Shown piece by piece: positions 17,467-27,260 of a stretch of 64,000 nt of DNA. Under the pieces are notes generated by a model. That model was given only the letters and a program-made list of their open reading frames with translations, ran no database searches and was not told the origin of the DNA. The stretch is taken from contig JAMZNZ010000001.1 of assembly GCA_024178355.1 (NCBI GenBank), positions 1 through 64,000 of the forward strand, read 5' to 3'. A program made the translations under genes and the position numbers. Source of the DNA: Maricaulaceae bacterium EIL42A08 (GTDB lineage Bacteria > Pseudomonadota > Alphaproteobacteria > Caulobacterales > Maricaulaceae). Every line of letters begins with the position of its first letter. Within the stretch, counting starts at the first letter, position 1.

Positions 17467-19302
17467 ATGGGGTCCGAGGCGAACGCCGTCGACACGGTAG
17501 CGCGCGAGACACGCGACACAAAGCGCTTGCTTGTAGCTCGAAGTGCAATTCGAGCCGTGCCATTTAACATCATCAATGCAGTTCTGCTGGGTGTCCTGTT
17601 TATCGGGGTCGTTGACCCGGTCGCCCATGCAGGCTGGTTCACACTCGTGTGCGGCGCCGCTCTGTTGCGCCTGGCTGTCATGTGGCGAGCCAACCGGGAG
17701 GACCGGGTGCCCAGCACCCGCGAGCTCACCGGATACATGGTGCTTTCCGGCTGCGTGGGCACAGCTTGGGGCCTTACGCCTTTCCTGCTGCCGGCCGATG
17801 CGCCTCCCGTTCTTTTGCAGGCTACCTCGCTGGTTATTGCTGGTATGGCAGCAGGTGCCGCCATGACCTCGGCATCCGAACGCCGCGTGGTGATTGCCTA
17901 TACAGCACCCGCGCTGACACTCTGGGCCGCGTCCATCGCCATGAGTGGCAGCTGGCAGGGCGCAGTTGTTGTGGTTCTGGTGATTGGCTTTTTCTTTGCC
18001 ATGAACTCGCTGACCTCGACCTATGCTGGCACGCTGAATGATGCGGTGCAGGCCAGCGCCGAGCTGAGGGAAGCACGCAAGGAAACCGAAGCGCAAACCG
18101 AAGCCATGCGCCGCCTCGCCGAGCAAAATGATGGAGCAGCCCGGCGCGCCGAAGAGCAGGCCCGTGCCAATGCAGCGGTACTGGCTAATATGAGCCATGA
18201 ATTGCGCACGCCCCTGAACGGCATGCTGGGAATGACACAGCTGTTGCAGGAATCAGGACTGAACCAAGATCAGGGCCGGCTTGCCAGCCGGGCCAGGGAA
18301 TCGGCTGAGACGCTCAATAGCCTGCTCAGCGATGTGCTGGACGTGGCCCGCATTGAAGCCGGTCGTTTTGATCTCAATATCGGCGACATTACCCCTCGCT
18401 CCGTGGCTGACCTGACCGAGAAAACCTATGCCCGACAGGCCGCTGACAAGAATCTGGCGTTTGAAGTTCAAGTGTCCGGTGACGCAGATCGCGCCCTTCG
18501 AGCGGATGAAGCCCGCGTCATGCAACTGACCCGTGTGCTCATCAGCAATGCACCTCGCTTTACCAGCCAGGGCGGTATCACAGTCAGCTTTACAGCCAGT
18601 GAGCAGGGCCACGACCGCGCAGTGCTGCGTGTAAGCGTGAGTGACACGGGAATTGGCGTTCCAGAAAGTGCGCGCGCCCACCTGTTCAACGCCATGGCCT
18701 CTCATCGAATGGACTCCAACATTCGCGAAGCAGGTACCGGTCTTGGCTTGCATCTGGTCAAGCGGTTGTCAGCCCTCATGCATGGCGAGGTCGGCTACAA
18801 GCCCAATGAAACGGGGACTGGCTCAACATTCTGGTTCGAACTCCAGCTGAAGCCCTCACAGAAAGCTGACAAGTACGCGGACGGTGAGCAGATGACCCTC
18901 GATGCGCGTCGACTGCGCATGCTGGTCGCCGAAGAAAACGCAGCCCGTCACTCGGTGCTTTTGGGTTATCTCAACTCGTTTAATTGCGAAGTCACCAGTG
19001 TCGCATCAAGCGTGGAGATGGCGGAGGCGTTGAGTACAGCGGCCTACGATGTCGTTGTACTGGGCCTGTCCCTTGCGGACGGGGAGCCGGAAATGGCTGC
19101 CGCCGATATCCGCGGATTACCGTCGACGGCCGCCATGACGCCAATCGTCCGGCTTGACGGGACCCTCGAAGAGGCAGTCCTGCCCGGCAGCATGGAAACC
19201 CTCGTTCGCTCCCCGGCAACCGCAGATGCCTTGCTGACAGCCTTGCGCTCGGCTCTGGAGGCTGATCCGGCAGCCGTTTCAAATTTGCGTCGGATTGCCT
19301 GA
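17467..19302 (+). CDS. Membrane hybrid histidine kinase with degenerate receiver domain
   Basis: 611 residues. Residues about 30-190 contain some five to six hydrophobic helices, then a coiled coil (about 195-235) leads to HisKA with H244 in MSHELRTPLNGML. The ATPase domain keeps DTGIGVP and GTGLGLHLV, with LISNAPRFT as N box. The C-terminal receiver-like domain keeps an acidic pair (VAEEN), but the phospho-acceptor Asp is Gly533 (VVVLGLSL) and the conserved Lys is replaced by Ser (VRSP), so it should not accept phosphate. The ATG at 17467 has CCGGAGG upstream; an ATG at 17446 is less likely. The HisKA region is close to the kinase at 12016, so they are paralogues. The signal and output partner are unknown. 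Confidence 0.88.
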   Translation: MGSEANAVDTVARETRDTKRLLVARSAIRAVPFNIINAVLLGVLFIGVVDPVAHAGWFTLVCGAALLRLAVMWRANREDRVPSTRELTGYMVLSGCVGTAWGLTPFLLPADAPPVLLQATSLVIAGMAAGAAMTSASERRVVIAYTAPALTLWAASIAMSGSWQGAVVVVLVIGFFFAMNSLTSTYAGTLNDAVQASAELREARKETEAQTEAMRRLAEQNDGAARRAEEQARANAAVLANMSHELRTPLNGMLGMTQLLQESGLNQDQGRLASRARESAETLNSLLSDVLDVARIEAGRFDLNIGDITPRSVADLTEKTYARQAADKNLAFEVQVSGDADRALRADEARVMQLTRVLISNAPRFTSQGGITVSFTASEQGHDRAVLRVSVSDTGIGVPESARAHLFNAMASHRMDSNIREAGTGLGLHLVKRLSALMHGEVGYKPNETGTGSTFWFELQLKPSQKADKYADGEQMTLDARRLRMLVAEENAARHSVLLGYLNSFNCEVTSVASSVEMAEALSTAAYDVVVLGLSLADGEPEMAAADIRGLPSTAAMTPIVRLDGTLEEAVLPGSMETLVRSPATADALLTALRSALEADPAAVSNLRRIA

Positions 19303-19415
19303 CGGCAACATCTTCGCACTCAGGATGTGGATGAAGGCACGCGGCGGGTTTGCCCGGCGCGCGCCAGCTGCTATGGAGCCTCGCGTTAACGTTTGTTTGG
19401 GGCGGAGTTCCATCC

Positions 19416-20348
19416 ATGAAACTTATGTGCGGCAATGCGAACCGGCCCCTGGCCCAGGCAATCGCAGACTATCTCGATGCGCCCCTGTCCAATGTGGACA
19501 TTGAAACCTTCGCCGATGGCGAGCTTTTTGTTCGTATCGATGAGAACATGCGCGGCGAGGATGTCTTTATAATCCAGTCGACCTCCAAACCGGCCAACGA
19601 CAATCTGATGGAGTTGCTGATCTGCATGGATGCGTTGACCCGCGCCAGCGCCCGCCGGATCACAGCCGTCATCCCCTATTTCGGTTATGCCCGTCAGGAC
19701 CGCAAAACAGGCGGCCGCACACCGATCACCGCCAAGCTTGTTGCCAACCTGATCGCAGGTGCAGGCGCGCACCGGGTTCTGACCCTCGATCTGCACGCCG
19801 GTCAGATTCAGGGTTTCTTCGATATTCCCACCGACAACCTGTTTGCTACGCCGGTCTTCGAGCAGGATATCCGCGCCCACTATGACGTCAAGGATCTGAT
19901 GATCGTCTCGCCGGACGTTGGCGGTGTGGTGCGCGCGCGCTCACTGGCTGGCCGCCTGGGTGCCGACATCGCCATCGTCGACAAGCGCCGCCCTCGCCCT
20001 GGCATGTCTGAGGTGATGAATATCATAGGTGAGGTCGAGGGCCGCAATTGCATCATCTTCGACGACATCATCGATTCTGGTGGCACGCTGTGCAACGCAG
20101 CTGCGGCACTTAAAGAACGCGGCGCGAAGGAAGTCTCTGCTTATATCACCCACGGCGTCTTGTCTGGTGAGGCGGTCAAGAAGATTGCCAACTCAGAGAT
20201 GAAAGAGCTGGTGGTGACCGACTCTATCGACTCCACGAAGAAGCTTGAAACAGCCACGAATATCCGCTCACGCTCGGTCGCCCCGCTACTGGCTGAAGCG
20301 ATCCGCCGGATCGCCAACGATGAGTCAGTTTCAAAGCTGTTTGACTAA
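19416..20348 (+). CDS. prs: Ribose-phosphate pyrophosphokinase (PRPP synthetase)
   Basis: A 310-residue class I PRPP synthetase, making phosphoribosyl pyrophosphate from ribose 5-phosphate and ATP for nucleotide, His and Trp synthesis. Visible motifs are the opening [40 protein letters not shown] (catalytic flexible loop), [12 protein letters not shown] (Mg-binding), and the PRPP loop [17 protein letters not shown]. The ATG at 19416 is preceded by GGGCGGAG; upstream codons are unconserved. It is followed by the rplY-pth pair, the common order in proteobacteria. Confidence 0.96.
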   Translation: MKLMCGNANRPLAQAIADYLDAPLSNVDIETFADGELFVRIDENMRGEDVFIIQSTSKPANDNLMELLICMDALTRASARRITAVIPYFGYARQDRKTGGRTPITAKLVANLIAGAGAHRVLTLDLHAGQIQGFFDIPTDNLFATPVFEQDIRAHYDVKDLMIVSPDVGGVVRARSLAGRLGADIAIVDKRRPRPGMSEVMNIIGEVEGRNCIIFDDIIDSGGTLCNAAAALKERGAKEVSAYITHGVLSGEAVKKIANSEMKELVVTDSIDSTKKLETATNIRSRSVAPLLAEAIRRIANDESVSKLFD

Positions 20349-20449
20349 GCTGGGATTGAGTCAGCCCTGCGCTTGCACAGGTCTGGTACATCGGCTATAC
20401 GCCGCAGCTCGAATTTTGCCGTTGTGCGGTTCCGTGCACGGCCGTTGGA

Positions 20450-20479
20450 GCGCCGCCCGACGAGGCGGCGCCCTTGTTA
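20450..20479 (+). terminator. Hairpin between prs and rplY
   Basis: GCGCCGCC (20450-20457) pairs with GGCGGCGC (20464-20471) around a six-base loop, followed by CCTTGTTA, a weak T run. It may end prs transcription or act in the rplY leader; the sequence cannot decide. The rplY ribosome site CTAAGGA is about 20 bases further on. Confidence 0.45.
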
Positions 20480-20506
20480 GACACGTAAGACCTAAGGACC
20501 GGCTCG

Positions 20507-21160
20507 ATGAGCGATATTGTTCTCAATGTTGAAGTGCGCGAGCGCACCGGCAAAGGCGGCGCCCGCCAGGCGCGCCGCGACGGCCTCGTGCCGGGTGTTC
20601 TCTATGGTGGCAAACTCGATCCGGTCGCGATCTCCCTGAAGCACAATGAGCTGCTCAAGGCGATCAACTCCGGCAAGTTCCTCGCCAACATGATCGAGAT
20701 TGAACACGACGGTAAGAAGCAGAGCGTCTTCACCCGTGACGTTCAGTTCGATCCGGTCATGGACTTCCCGGTCCATGTGGACTTCCAGCGCGTGGACGAA
20801 GACTCCTCGCTGAACGTGGAAGTGTCGGTGAACTTCATGAACGAAGAGAAGGCTCCGGGCATCAAGCGCGGCGGCGTGCTCAACGTGGTTCGCCACACCG
20901 TGGAAGTGATCTGCCCGGCGGGCTCCATTCCTGAGTCTATCGACGTGGACATTTCGGGCATGGACATCGGCGACTCGGTGCACATCTCTTCAGTGACCCT
21001 GCCGGACGGTGTAACCCCGGCGATCACCGATCGCGACTTCACCATTGCAACGATGCAGGGCTCGCGCGCTGTCATCGAAGCTGAAGGCGAAGAGGCTGAA
21101 GGCGGCGAAGAGGCCACCGAAGCTGAAGCCGAGACTGCTGAAGGCGACGCTGAAGAATAA
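20507..21160 (+). CDS. rplY: 50S ribosomal protein L25, CTC form
   Basis: A 217-residue L25/general stress protein Ctc. The N-terminal 5S rRNA-binding domain contains VRERTGKGGARQARRDGLVPG and the C-terminal TL5-type beta domain follows (FMNEEKAPGIKRGGVLNVVRHTVEV). The last 30 residues are almost only Glu, Ala and Gly, an acidic tail usual for this long form. It binds 5S rRNA in the large subunit. It lies between prs and pth; a clear terminator follows at 21194, so pth may have its own promoter or rely on readthrough. Confidence 0.95.
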   Translation: MSDIVLNVEVRERTGKGGARQARRDGLVPGVLYGGKLDPVAISLKHNELLKAINSGKFLANMIEIEHDGKKQSVFTRDVQFDPVMDFPVHVDFQRVDEDSSLNVEVSVNFMNEEKAPGIKRGGVLNVVRHTVEVICPAGSIPESIDVDISGMDIGDSVHISSVTLPDGVTPAITDRDFTIATMQGSRAVIEAEGEEAEGGEEATEAEAETAEGDAEE

Positions 21161-21193
21161 GATCGATTGCGCGAAAGCGCCGATCACGCGTTT

Positions 21194-21229
21194 AAAGGCG
21201 GCCGGACATCAGTCTGCGCCGCCTTTTTC
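21194..21229 (+). terminator. Rho-independent terminator after rplY
   Basis: AAAGGCGGC (21194-21202) pairs with GCCGCCTTT (21218-21226) and runs into TTTTT. The loop is about 15 bases. It is 33 bases past the rplY stop. Confidence 0.75.
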
Positions 21230-21264
21230 GTATCAGGACCTCACCAACTCAGGACTGAAGCGCC

Positions 21265-21852
21265 ATGCAGGTTTTTGTTGGACTGGGCAATCCCGGCTCG
21301 AAATACGCTGGCAACCGGCATAATGCCGGCTTCATGGCCATGGATGCCATCGCCGACCACTGGCGCTTTGGCCCCTGGAAAAAACGCTTCCAGGGCCAGA
21401 CAGCTGAAGGCGTTATCGAAACCTCTAGCGGGCCAAAGAAGACGCTCCTGATCAAACCTGAGACGTTTTACAATGAAAGCGGTCGCTCGGTGGGCGAGGC
21501 CTTGCGATTCTTCAAGCTGGATGCGAGCGCGCTCACCGTCTTCCATGATGAGCTGGACCTGGCACCGGGCAAGTTTCGCCTCAAGACCGGTGGCGGCCAT
21601 TCGGGCAATAACGGACTAAGGTCCATAAAGGCTCACGTGGACGGAGACTTCCAGCGCGGGCGCATCGGCATCGGCCACCCTGGCGACAAGAATCGCGTCA
21701 CCGGCTACGTGCTGTCTGATTTTCCAAAGGCTGATCAGGTCTGGCTTACAGACCTTTTGGACGCGATTGCCCGCTCAGCTGACCTTCTGGTCAACGCCGA
21801 AATCGACGCCTTCCAGACCAAAGTCACACACCTGGCCCCGGCACCGGGCTAG
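21265..21852 (+). CDS. pth: Peptidyl-tRNA hydrolase
   Basis: A 195-residue Pth enzyme that frees tRNA from peptidyl-tRNA dropped by ribosomes. It has the opening FVGLGNPGSKYAGNRHNAGFMAMD with the catalytic His in RHNAG, the KPETFYNESGRSVGE segment, FHDELDLAPGKFRLK and GGHSGNNGLRS. All key residues (Asn, His, Asp) are present. It follows rplY as in many proteobacteria; a repeat-rich gap follows. Confidence 0.96.
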   Translation: MQVFVGLGNPGSKYAGNRHNAGFMAMDAIADHWRFGPWKKRFQGQTAEGVIETSSGPKKTLLIKPETFYNESGRSVGEALRFFKLDASALTVFHDELDLAPGKFRLKTGGGHSGNNGLRSIKAHVDGDFQRGRIGIGHPGDKNRVTGYVLSDFPKADQVWLTDLLDAIARSADLLVNAEIDAFQTKVTHLAPAPG

Positions 21853-21868
21853 CGCCCTCTTTTTTCTA

Positions 21869-22262
21869 CCCTCCCTCCCCTCCGGTCCCCCGGATCGAGT
21901 CCGGGGCTTCGGTTGGTACTCGCTGAAGCTGCGGGCGGCTGTTTGCCGTGCGAGAGCTAAAGCGCTCGGGGAGTTGAGTTATTCATCTTATCCCTGTCAT
22001 GGCCCGATTTATTCGGGCCACCCATGCCGGTTGGACTGGAACAGACTCGACCGTCACAGAATGGGTCCCCCGGACAAGCCGGGGGATGACAGGTGTTGGA
22101 GGTGTTCATGGGAGCGCGAAAGTGCTCGGATTCCAATTCTCCCACGCCCCGCCTCTCTTCCCCAGCAAGAGCTGGGGCCCAGAACTGTAGCGCCATACGC
22201 TTCATGATCGCTGGGTCCCGAATCAAGTTTGGGAAAGAGAATGAGGGTTTTGCGATCCCCGG
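21869..22262. repeat. Mosaic of dispersed repeats between pth and the metalloprotease gene
   Basis: This gap of nearly 500 bases has no convincing gene. It starts with an element (21869-21977) running CCTCCCTCCCCTCCGGTC ... GCTGCGGGCGGCTGTT ... GCTAAAGCGCTCGGGGAG, which recurs at 30986-31086. Next come palindromes of the GGTCCCCCGGACAAGCCGGG kind followed by GGATGACA (22063-22092), and GCTGGGTCCCGAATCAAGTT (22212-22231), also found near 34400. A short reading frame across it (from 21767) runs out of the pth gene and through the repeats, and is not credible. Confidence 0.75.
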
Positions 22263-22281
22263 ACCTTGATCCGCGCAGCAC

Positions 22282-22315
22282 AAAAAAACCGCCCCCTCCG
22301 GTGTGGAGGGGGCGG
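22282..22315 (-). terminator. Rho-independent terminator of the metalloprotease gene
   Basis: On the minus strand CCGCCCCCTCC pairs with GGAGGGGGCGG around a five-base loop and is followed by seven T residues (22282-22288 as A on the plus strand). It is about 30 bases past the minus-strand stop at 22344. Confidence 0.9.
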
Positions 22316-22343
22316 CTCTTTCACGCTCAGCTTTCGCTGGAGC

Positions 22344-24923
22344 TTAGCCTTCGAAGGCGTTGATCAGGGCGCGCAGGTGCGCACGGTGCGCGCGAGCTTC
22401 GCGCGAACCACCCAGATCAGGCATCCATGCTGGCCCCAGCCAGCCTTTGACGTCGTTGATCGACGCCAGAGCAGCCGAGCGGGCCACAGGCGGATAGGAC
22501 GCAGCATCGCCCACGATACCGATCAGGGTCTGCAGGTAAGCTACCTGCAGGTTCTGGCGGTAGGTGTTCGGATTGCCGCGAATATCGTCCTCGTACACGA
22601 TCGACGTCAGGTCAGCCATGTAGTCCGAGATCGGATACTCGTTGCCATAGCGGGCCGTATCGATCATCCGCTCCAGCACGTTCGGGTGGGTCAGATGAGC
22701 CAGGACCGCACGCTGCTGGCCAAAGGCACGGGCGTGCAGGCTTGGGTCCTCATCGGTCCCGCCATGGTTCCAGCCACGACGCTGACGCTGCATGTGATCG
22801 GCGAACTCCTCCTCGATCGCAAAGGCATCAGGGCCAAACAGAGCCGCCTCGATCACCTCAAGGGCCTGCTCCTGCTTTTCACGCGGCACCGGGATGAACG
22901 GCGTCTGGGCACCCGGCTGACCAACGGCCGCACGGTTGTTGTAGACACCGCCAACATGGCGCGAGGCAACATTGGCTGCGCCAAAACGCTGACCGGACAC
23001 GATCAGGTAGCTGGTGACCAGCGGCTGATAGGACTCACCTTCACGCAGGAAGCGCTCCGGCAGGCCCGCAATGGTGCGGTTTGCCAGCTCAACGCGGCCT
23101 TGAGCCCAGGTCACCGGGTCATCGGACAGATCGTTGATCATCACGCGAGGGTCGATGTGGCGGCCCGGAGCCCGCATGTCATCAGCGTCATTGCCGAAGA
23201 AGTTCTCAGGCTCGGTTGAACGCTCCAGAATGGCTGGCAGCTCTTCAGAGTCTGCGGTGTAGCCATACTCGATCGCCCAGATGTCATAGGCACCTGGAGT
23301 TTCCTGCGAGTACTGAACGGTATCGCTCAGATCATCAGGCAGGTTCAGAGCCGGATAGTCCATGATGGAGTGCGTGGCCGTCGTGCCGTTTGCCAGATCT
23401 TCCAGCGAAACGTTCGAGGTTGCACCCATGTTGTGAGCCAGGCCCAGCGTGTGGCCGATCTCGTGGATGATGAGATAGTGCAGCGACTGGCGAACCAGCT
23501 CGTTCTGCGCCGCTTCCTCAGCACCCATCACCTGCATGGCCGCCAGGGCGCCCTGGGTTTCCATCTGCAGATGCTCAGCGAAGTTACACATCGCACCGTG
23601 CTCATGCTCCAGCGGGAACGGAGCCTCGCCGGTCGCTTCGGTGATCATGTCTTCAGGCATCCAGGTCGTCAGACCGGCAACCTCGAACACATCAGCGCTA
23701 CGGATACGGTTCGTCAGGAAGACGTATTCCAGCATGATGTCCGCGCCGATAATTTCACCGGTGCGCGGGTTGGTGAAGCTTGGGCCATAGCCACCAAAGG
23801 GAGGCGTCGGGGACGAGGTCCAGCGCAGGACATTGTAGCGAATGTCGCCTGCATCCCAGTCAGCATCATCCGGCTGCTGACGCACTTCAATGGCGTTGGA
23901 GAAGCCGGCGGCTTCAAACGCGATATTCCAGGTCAGTGCGGCTTCACGAATGACGTCGCGATACTCGACCGGGGTCGTATTCTCGATCCACCAGACAATC
24001 GGCTCAACCGGATCAGACACTTCAGCGTCAGGATCCTGCTTGACCAGGCGCCAGCGATTGATGAGGTCATTGTACGGCGTGTAGTCCGGATCAGTCAGAT
24101 TGGTGACCTGCTCCATGAAGTAGCCGACGCGGAAGTCGTCAGCACGCGGCTCGAAGCCATCGTCCGGCATTGCCACGAAGCTGTGCTGCACCTGAACGGC
24201 AACAGCGCGTGCGTCGGTGATTTCCGGACCACCAAAGTTACGCGGGGTGCCGTTCTGGTAGACATATTCCACCAGCACGTCGGTGTTTTCCGGATAGGAG
24301 CGGGTCTCCAGGATCCGGGTCAGACCAGACTGCAAGCGGCCCATGTTGAAGGCCTGCGCCGCAGCCGGGCCTTGCGGGCCAGCCGGCTTGACCTGGTGCA
24401 GGTCTTCACCGCGCAGCGTGTCACCAATGTCGATGAGGTAGCGCGCTTCGGTGCCCGCTTCTTCATCAGCTTCGGTCTCAGCCACAATCGACAGGCTCGC
24501 CAGCGGCGCGCGGGTGATGTTGGCTTCAGACGCACGGGCCAGAGCATTGCCCTCGTCGAAGGCAAAATTGGTGTTGATCTGGCTGATCTCGATGTCGCCG
24601 TAACGCTTGTTGAACTCAAACACAGCGTTGTCGCGATACTGGCCCCGGAACAGGCCCACGCGCGGCGCGCCATTTTCAGCGTAGGTGAAATAGATCACCT
24701 CTTCACCAAGCTGGCTTTCAGAGATTTCCATATACAGATCGCCGTCTTCAGGATCGGTATATAGCGTAAAGAGGCCTTCCTGGGCCTCAAAATCCTCGAC
24801 ATAGCTCTCAATGGAGTTGTCGTCTTCATCCTCGTCATCGTCGCTATCTTGAGCAAACGACGGCGAAGCAACCGCGACTGCGGCAAGGGCCGCGGCAAAC
24901 CAGCGGCTTCGGTACTTTATCAT
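22344..24923 (-). CDS. Secreted zinc-dependent metalloprotease (DUF4953/DUF5117-type)
   Basis: An 859-residue exported protease. A signal peptide (MIKYRSRWFAAALAAVAVASPSFAQ is cleaved near FAQ) is followed by an acidic stretch of Asp and Glu, a DUF5117-like N-terminal domain (EGLFTLYTDPEDGDLYMEI) and a zincin domain with HEIGHTLGLAH at residues 487-497, giving three His ligands and the catalytic Glu. The C-terminal region after about residue 560 matches the helical part of this family. Such proteins are large periplasmic or outer-membrane-associated peptidases of unknown substrate. The ATG at 24923 has GGGAGGGGAG in front. It is a single-gene unit, divergent from a small plus-strand gene. Confidence 0.88.
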   Translation of the reverse strand: MIKYRSRWFAAALAAVAVASPSFAQDSDDDEDEDDNSIESYVEDFEAQEGLFTLYTDPEDGDLYMEISESQLGEEVIYFTYAENGAPRVGLFRGQYRDNAVFEFNKRYGDIEISQINTNFAFDEGNALARASEANITRAPLASLSIVAETEADEEAGTEARYLIDIGDTLRGEDLHQVKPAGPQGPAAAQAFNMGRLQSGLTRILETRSYPENTDVLVEYVYQNGTPRNFGGPEITDARAVAVQVQHSFVAMPDDGFEPRADDFRVGYFMEQVTNLTDPDYTPYNDLINRWRLVKQDPDAEVSDPVEPIVWWIENTTPVEYRDVIREAALTWNIAFEAAGFSNAIEVRQQPDDADWDAGDIRYNVLRWTSSPTPPFGGYGPSFTNPRTGEIIGADIMLEYVFLTNRIRSADVFEVAGLTTWMPEDMITEATGEAPFPLEHEHGAMCNFAEHLQMETQGALAAMQVMGAEEAAQNELVRQSLHYLIIHEIGHTLGLAHNMGATSNVSLEDLANGTTATHSIMDYPALNLPDDLSDTVQYSQETPGAYDIWAIEYGYTADSEELPAILERSTEPENFFGNDADDMRAPGRHIDPRVMINDLSDDPVTWAQGRVELANRTIAGLPERFLREGESYQPLVTSYLIVSGQRFGAANVASRHVGGVYNNRAAVGQPGAQTPFIPVPREKQEQALEVIEAALFGPDAFAIEEEFADHMQRQRRGWNHGGTDEDPSLHARAFGQQRAVLAHLTHPNVLERMIDTARYGNEYPISDYMADLTSIVYEDDIRGNPNTYRQNLQVAYLQTLIGIVGDAASYPPVARSAALASINDVKGWLGPAWMPDLGGSREARAHRAHLRALINAFEG

Positions 24924-25082
24924 AGGGCAGCTCCCCTCCCGTTGTGTGGCGCATAACCTAGGCCGTTCAATCCGAAACGTCCAAGGATTGGGTGTTACGA
25001 TTCTGTAAGCTGCTGCAGCACGCCCGCGTTTTCCACGACGTTCAGCGCAATTGGCGTTGGCAGATCGTAATTTGTTCCTATT

Positions 25083-25316
25083 ATGTTCTACATGCCCCGC
25101 CTTGATCCAAACCTGTGCGAATGCCTTGCCTATGCGCTCTGGCGCACCCCCTGGCGCAAGCGCCTGGAGGGGCTGGACGCCTGCCGCATGGCAGCTCAGG
25201 ACATTGAACGTCACCTCAGGCGGTCCGGTTATGAGCTGGAGCGCCGCCCGGCCATGGAGCCCCATGGCAGACTAGCGCAGGCAAATAATGAGAACGATCC
25301 GCCCAGGTCGGACTAA
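25083..25316 (+). CDS. Small uncharacterised protein
   Basis: A 77-residue frame (or 74 from the ATG at 25092). The central part LDPNLCECLAYALWRTPWRK and CRMAAQDIERHLRRSGYELE looks like a real folded helical protein, with two Cys near the start, paired Trp residues and a basic helix. No signal peptide or membrane segment is seen and I do not recognise the family. It shares the upstream region with the divergent metalloprotease gene. Confidence 0.55.
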   Translation: MFYMPRLDPNLCECLAYALWRTPWRKRLEGLDACRMAAQDIERHLRRSGYELERRPAMEPHGRLAQANNENDPPRSD

Positions 25317-25428
25317 CCCGGCCACCCACGCTCTTCCGCCAGGACGTGAAACGGTTTGGAAACCACAATCATATCCATATGAACTCTAATTAAAGTCCAC
25401 TCACTGAGTGCTCATGACGGAGAGTTCG

Positions 25429-27138
25429 ATGCCCGCTTTCATTCAGGCTTCCCTGTCTGCGCGCATATTCATTCTGACCGCCGTCCTCGTCGCTGCATCT
25501 GTGATCGCGGTCGCCATTGGCGCAAGCTGGGTAATTAGCGGGAATATCGCCAGCAACGCCACAGCGTCCCAGGACATCAATCTCCGCGTTGCAGTCTCCA
25601 CGCTAGAGCGCACGATTCCCGGACTGGAAGCTGAGTATTCCAGCAATGGCGAGATCCACCGCCTGACTGCACCGTCCATTCCTGCGTTTGAAAACCACAA
25701 CACGATCGATTCTGTTGGCCAGCAGACCGGAGAAACCGCGACCGTGTTTGTCTGGGACGAGAGCCAGAGCGACTTTGTTCGCCGCACCACCAATATCACC
25801 CGTCCTGATGGCACCCGCGCAGTGGGGACGGTTCTTGGTGCAAGGGCGGTCTATGATGCCATGATGGCTGGCCGGGGTTTCCGCGGTGAAGCGGTGATCC
25901 TGGGCACGCCCTATTTCACGGCCTACCAGCCGGTTTTCTCTGATACCGGCGACGTTATCGGCATCATTTATGTGGGCGTGCAACGCTCCAAGATCGTGGC
26001 TGTTCGCAATCAGGTCATCACCGTCATGGCGATTGTCGGACTGCTCGCCTTTCTTGCAGCGGCGGCTGCGGCTTTCGCCGCAGTTCGCGGTGCCATAGGC
26101 CCCCTGCGCCAGCTGGAGCATAGCGTTGAGACCATTGCCAGCGGGGACTACGGCGCGGAGGTTGCCGGGGCGAAGCGCGGCGATGAAGTTGGACGAATTG
26201 CCAAAGCACTTGTCGCGTTGAAGTCCAAGCTGTCTGAGGCCGAAGCGACCAGCGCTGAAGCGCGTGAAGCTACGGAAGCCCGCCTTGCCCGCGCCGAAGC
26301 CATGGCCGCAGAAGTCGAGCGCTTCCAGGAAAGGGCCGACACCATCCTCGGCAAGGTACGTGAGGCCGCCAACAAGGTAAGCCGGGCTGCTGAAACCACC
26401 CGCACCACCGCTGCTGATGGTCGCGAGCGCAGCGAAGCCATGCGCACCGCCGCTCGTGAAGCCAGCGCCGGGGTTCAAACCATGGCGGCCTCCACCGAAG
26501 AGCTGAACGCCGCCATCGGTGAGATTGCCGCGTCTGCCGGCCGTGTCTCGGAGCTGACCCGCCAGTCGACCAGCCGCACTGAACAGACCCAGGCCCTGAT
26601 GGAGGAGATGGCCAAGGCTCTTGGCGATGTCACCGCCATCATCACCGAGATCAATGGCGTGGCTGAACAGACCAATCTGCTGGCGCTTAACGCCACCATC
26701 GAGTCGGCGCGCGCCGGTGAAGCCGGGAAAGGCTTTGCCGTCGTTGCCAGCGAGGTGAAGGAGCTCGCCAGCCAGACCCAGCGCCTGACCGAAACCATCA
26801 ATGAGCGTGTGGACCGCTTTGCTGGCCGCGTGCGCGAAGCCACCGAGGCAACGCAGGCTATGGCAGAAGGCATCCGCGATATCGATGCCAGCTCGCAGGA
26901 AAGTGCCGCTGCGGTTGAGCAGCAAACCGTTGCCGTCAGCGAAGTCGCACGCTCCGCCCAGAATGCAGCCCAGAACACCGAAGCCGTGGAGCGGGATGCA
27001 CAGGGCGTTGCGGACGGGGCGCAGTCTTCCGTCAGTGCCGCTGAAGAAATCTCCACGCTCGCCAGCGAGCTTGAAACCAGCGCCGATACGCTTGCCGGCG
27101 ATATCGACAACTTCATCAAATCTGTGCGCGCCGCCTGA
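25429..27138 (+). CDS. Methyl-accepting chemotaxis protein with Cache sensor
   Basis: A 569-residue chemoreceptor. A first helix (about 12-38) crosses the membrane, and residues about 45-195 form a periplasmic Cache_3-Cache_2-like sensor ([19 protein letters not shown] and [20 protein letters not shown]). The second helix lies near 205-225. A HAMP segment follows, then a long signalling coiled coil with the highly conserved hairpin [19 protein letters not shown]. It would transmit ligand binding to CheA/CheW; the ligand is not predictable. I start at the ATG at 25429, which has GGAGAG upstream; GTG 25408 and ATG 25414 are also in frame. No C-terminal CheR-binding pentapeptide is seen. A terminator follows. 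Confidence 0.9.
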   Translation: MPAFIQASLSARIFILTAVLVAASVIAVAIGASWVISGNIASNATASQDINLRVAVSTLERTIPGLEAEYSSNGEIHRLTAPSIPAFENHNTIDSVGQQTGETATVFVWDESQSDFVRRTTNITRPDGTRAVGTVLGARAVYDAMMAGRGFRGEAVILGTPYFTAYQPVFSDTGDVIGIIYVGVQRSKIVAVRNQVITVMAIVGLLAFLAAAAAAFAAVRGAIGPLRQLEHSVETIASGDYGAEVAGAKRGDEVGRIAKALVALKSKLSEAEATSAEAREATEARLARAEAMAAEVERFQERADTILGKVREAANKVSRAAETTRTTAADGRERSEAMRTAAREASAGVQTMAASTEELNAAIGEIAASAGRVSELTRQSTSRTEQTQALMEEMAKALGDVTAIITEINGVAEQTNLLALNATIESARAGEAGKGFAVVASEVKELASQTQRLTETINERVDRFAGRVREATEATQAMAEGIRDIDASSQESAAAVEQQTVAVSEVARSAQNAAQNTEAVERDAQGVADGAQSSVSAAEEISTLASELETSADTLAGDIDNFIKSVRAA

Positions 27139-27166
27139 TCCCCCCTTGAGCATCGCGCGCAGTGAA

Positions 27167-27201
27167 CGCCCGCCTGTGATCTTTCGCAGGCGGGCGTTTT
27201 T
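27167..27201 (+). terminator. Rho-independent terminator after the chemoreceptor gene
   Basis: CGCCCGCCTG (27167-27176) pairs with CAGGCGGGCG (27187-27196) around a ten-base loop, followed by TTTTT. It is 29 bases past the stop codon. Confidence 0.88.
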
Positions 27202-27260
27202 GCTTATACGAGCGCGCTAATCGGGCCAGTAAGCTGGAAACAAGAAGAAGGTATCGCACC

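Noticed and set aside
21767-22207. Frame across the end of pth and the repeat region
   Set aside because: It begins inside pth in another frame and continues through dispersed repeats.
23370-24764. 464-codon plus-strand reading frame
   Set aside because: It lies entirely opposite the metalloprotease gene, whose HEIGH motif and family match are clear; long antisense frames are common in GC-rich DNA.
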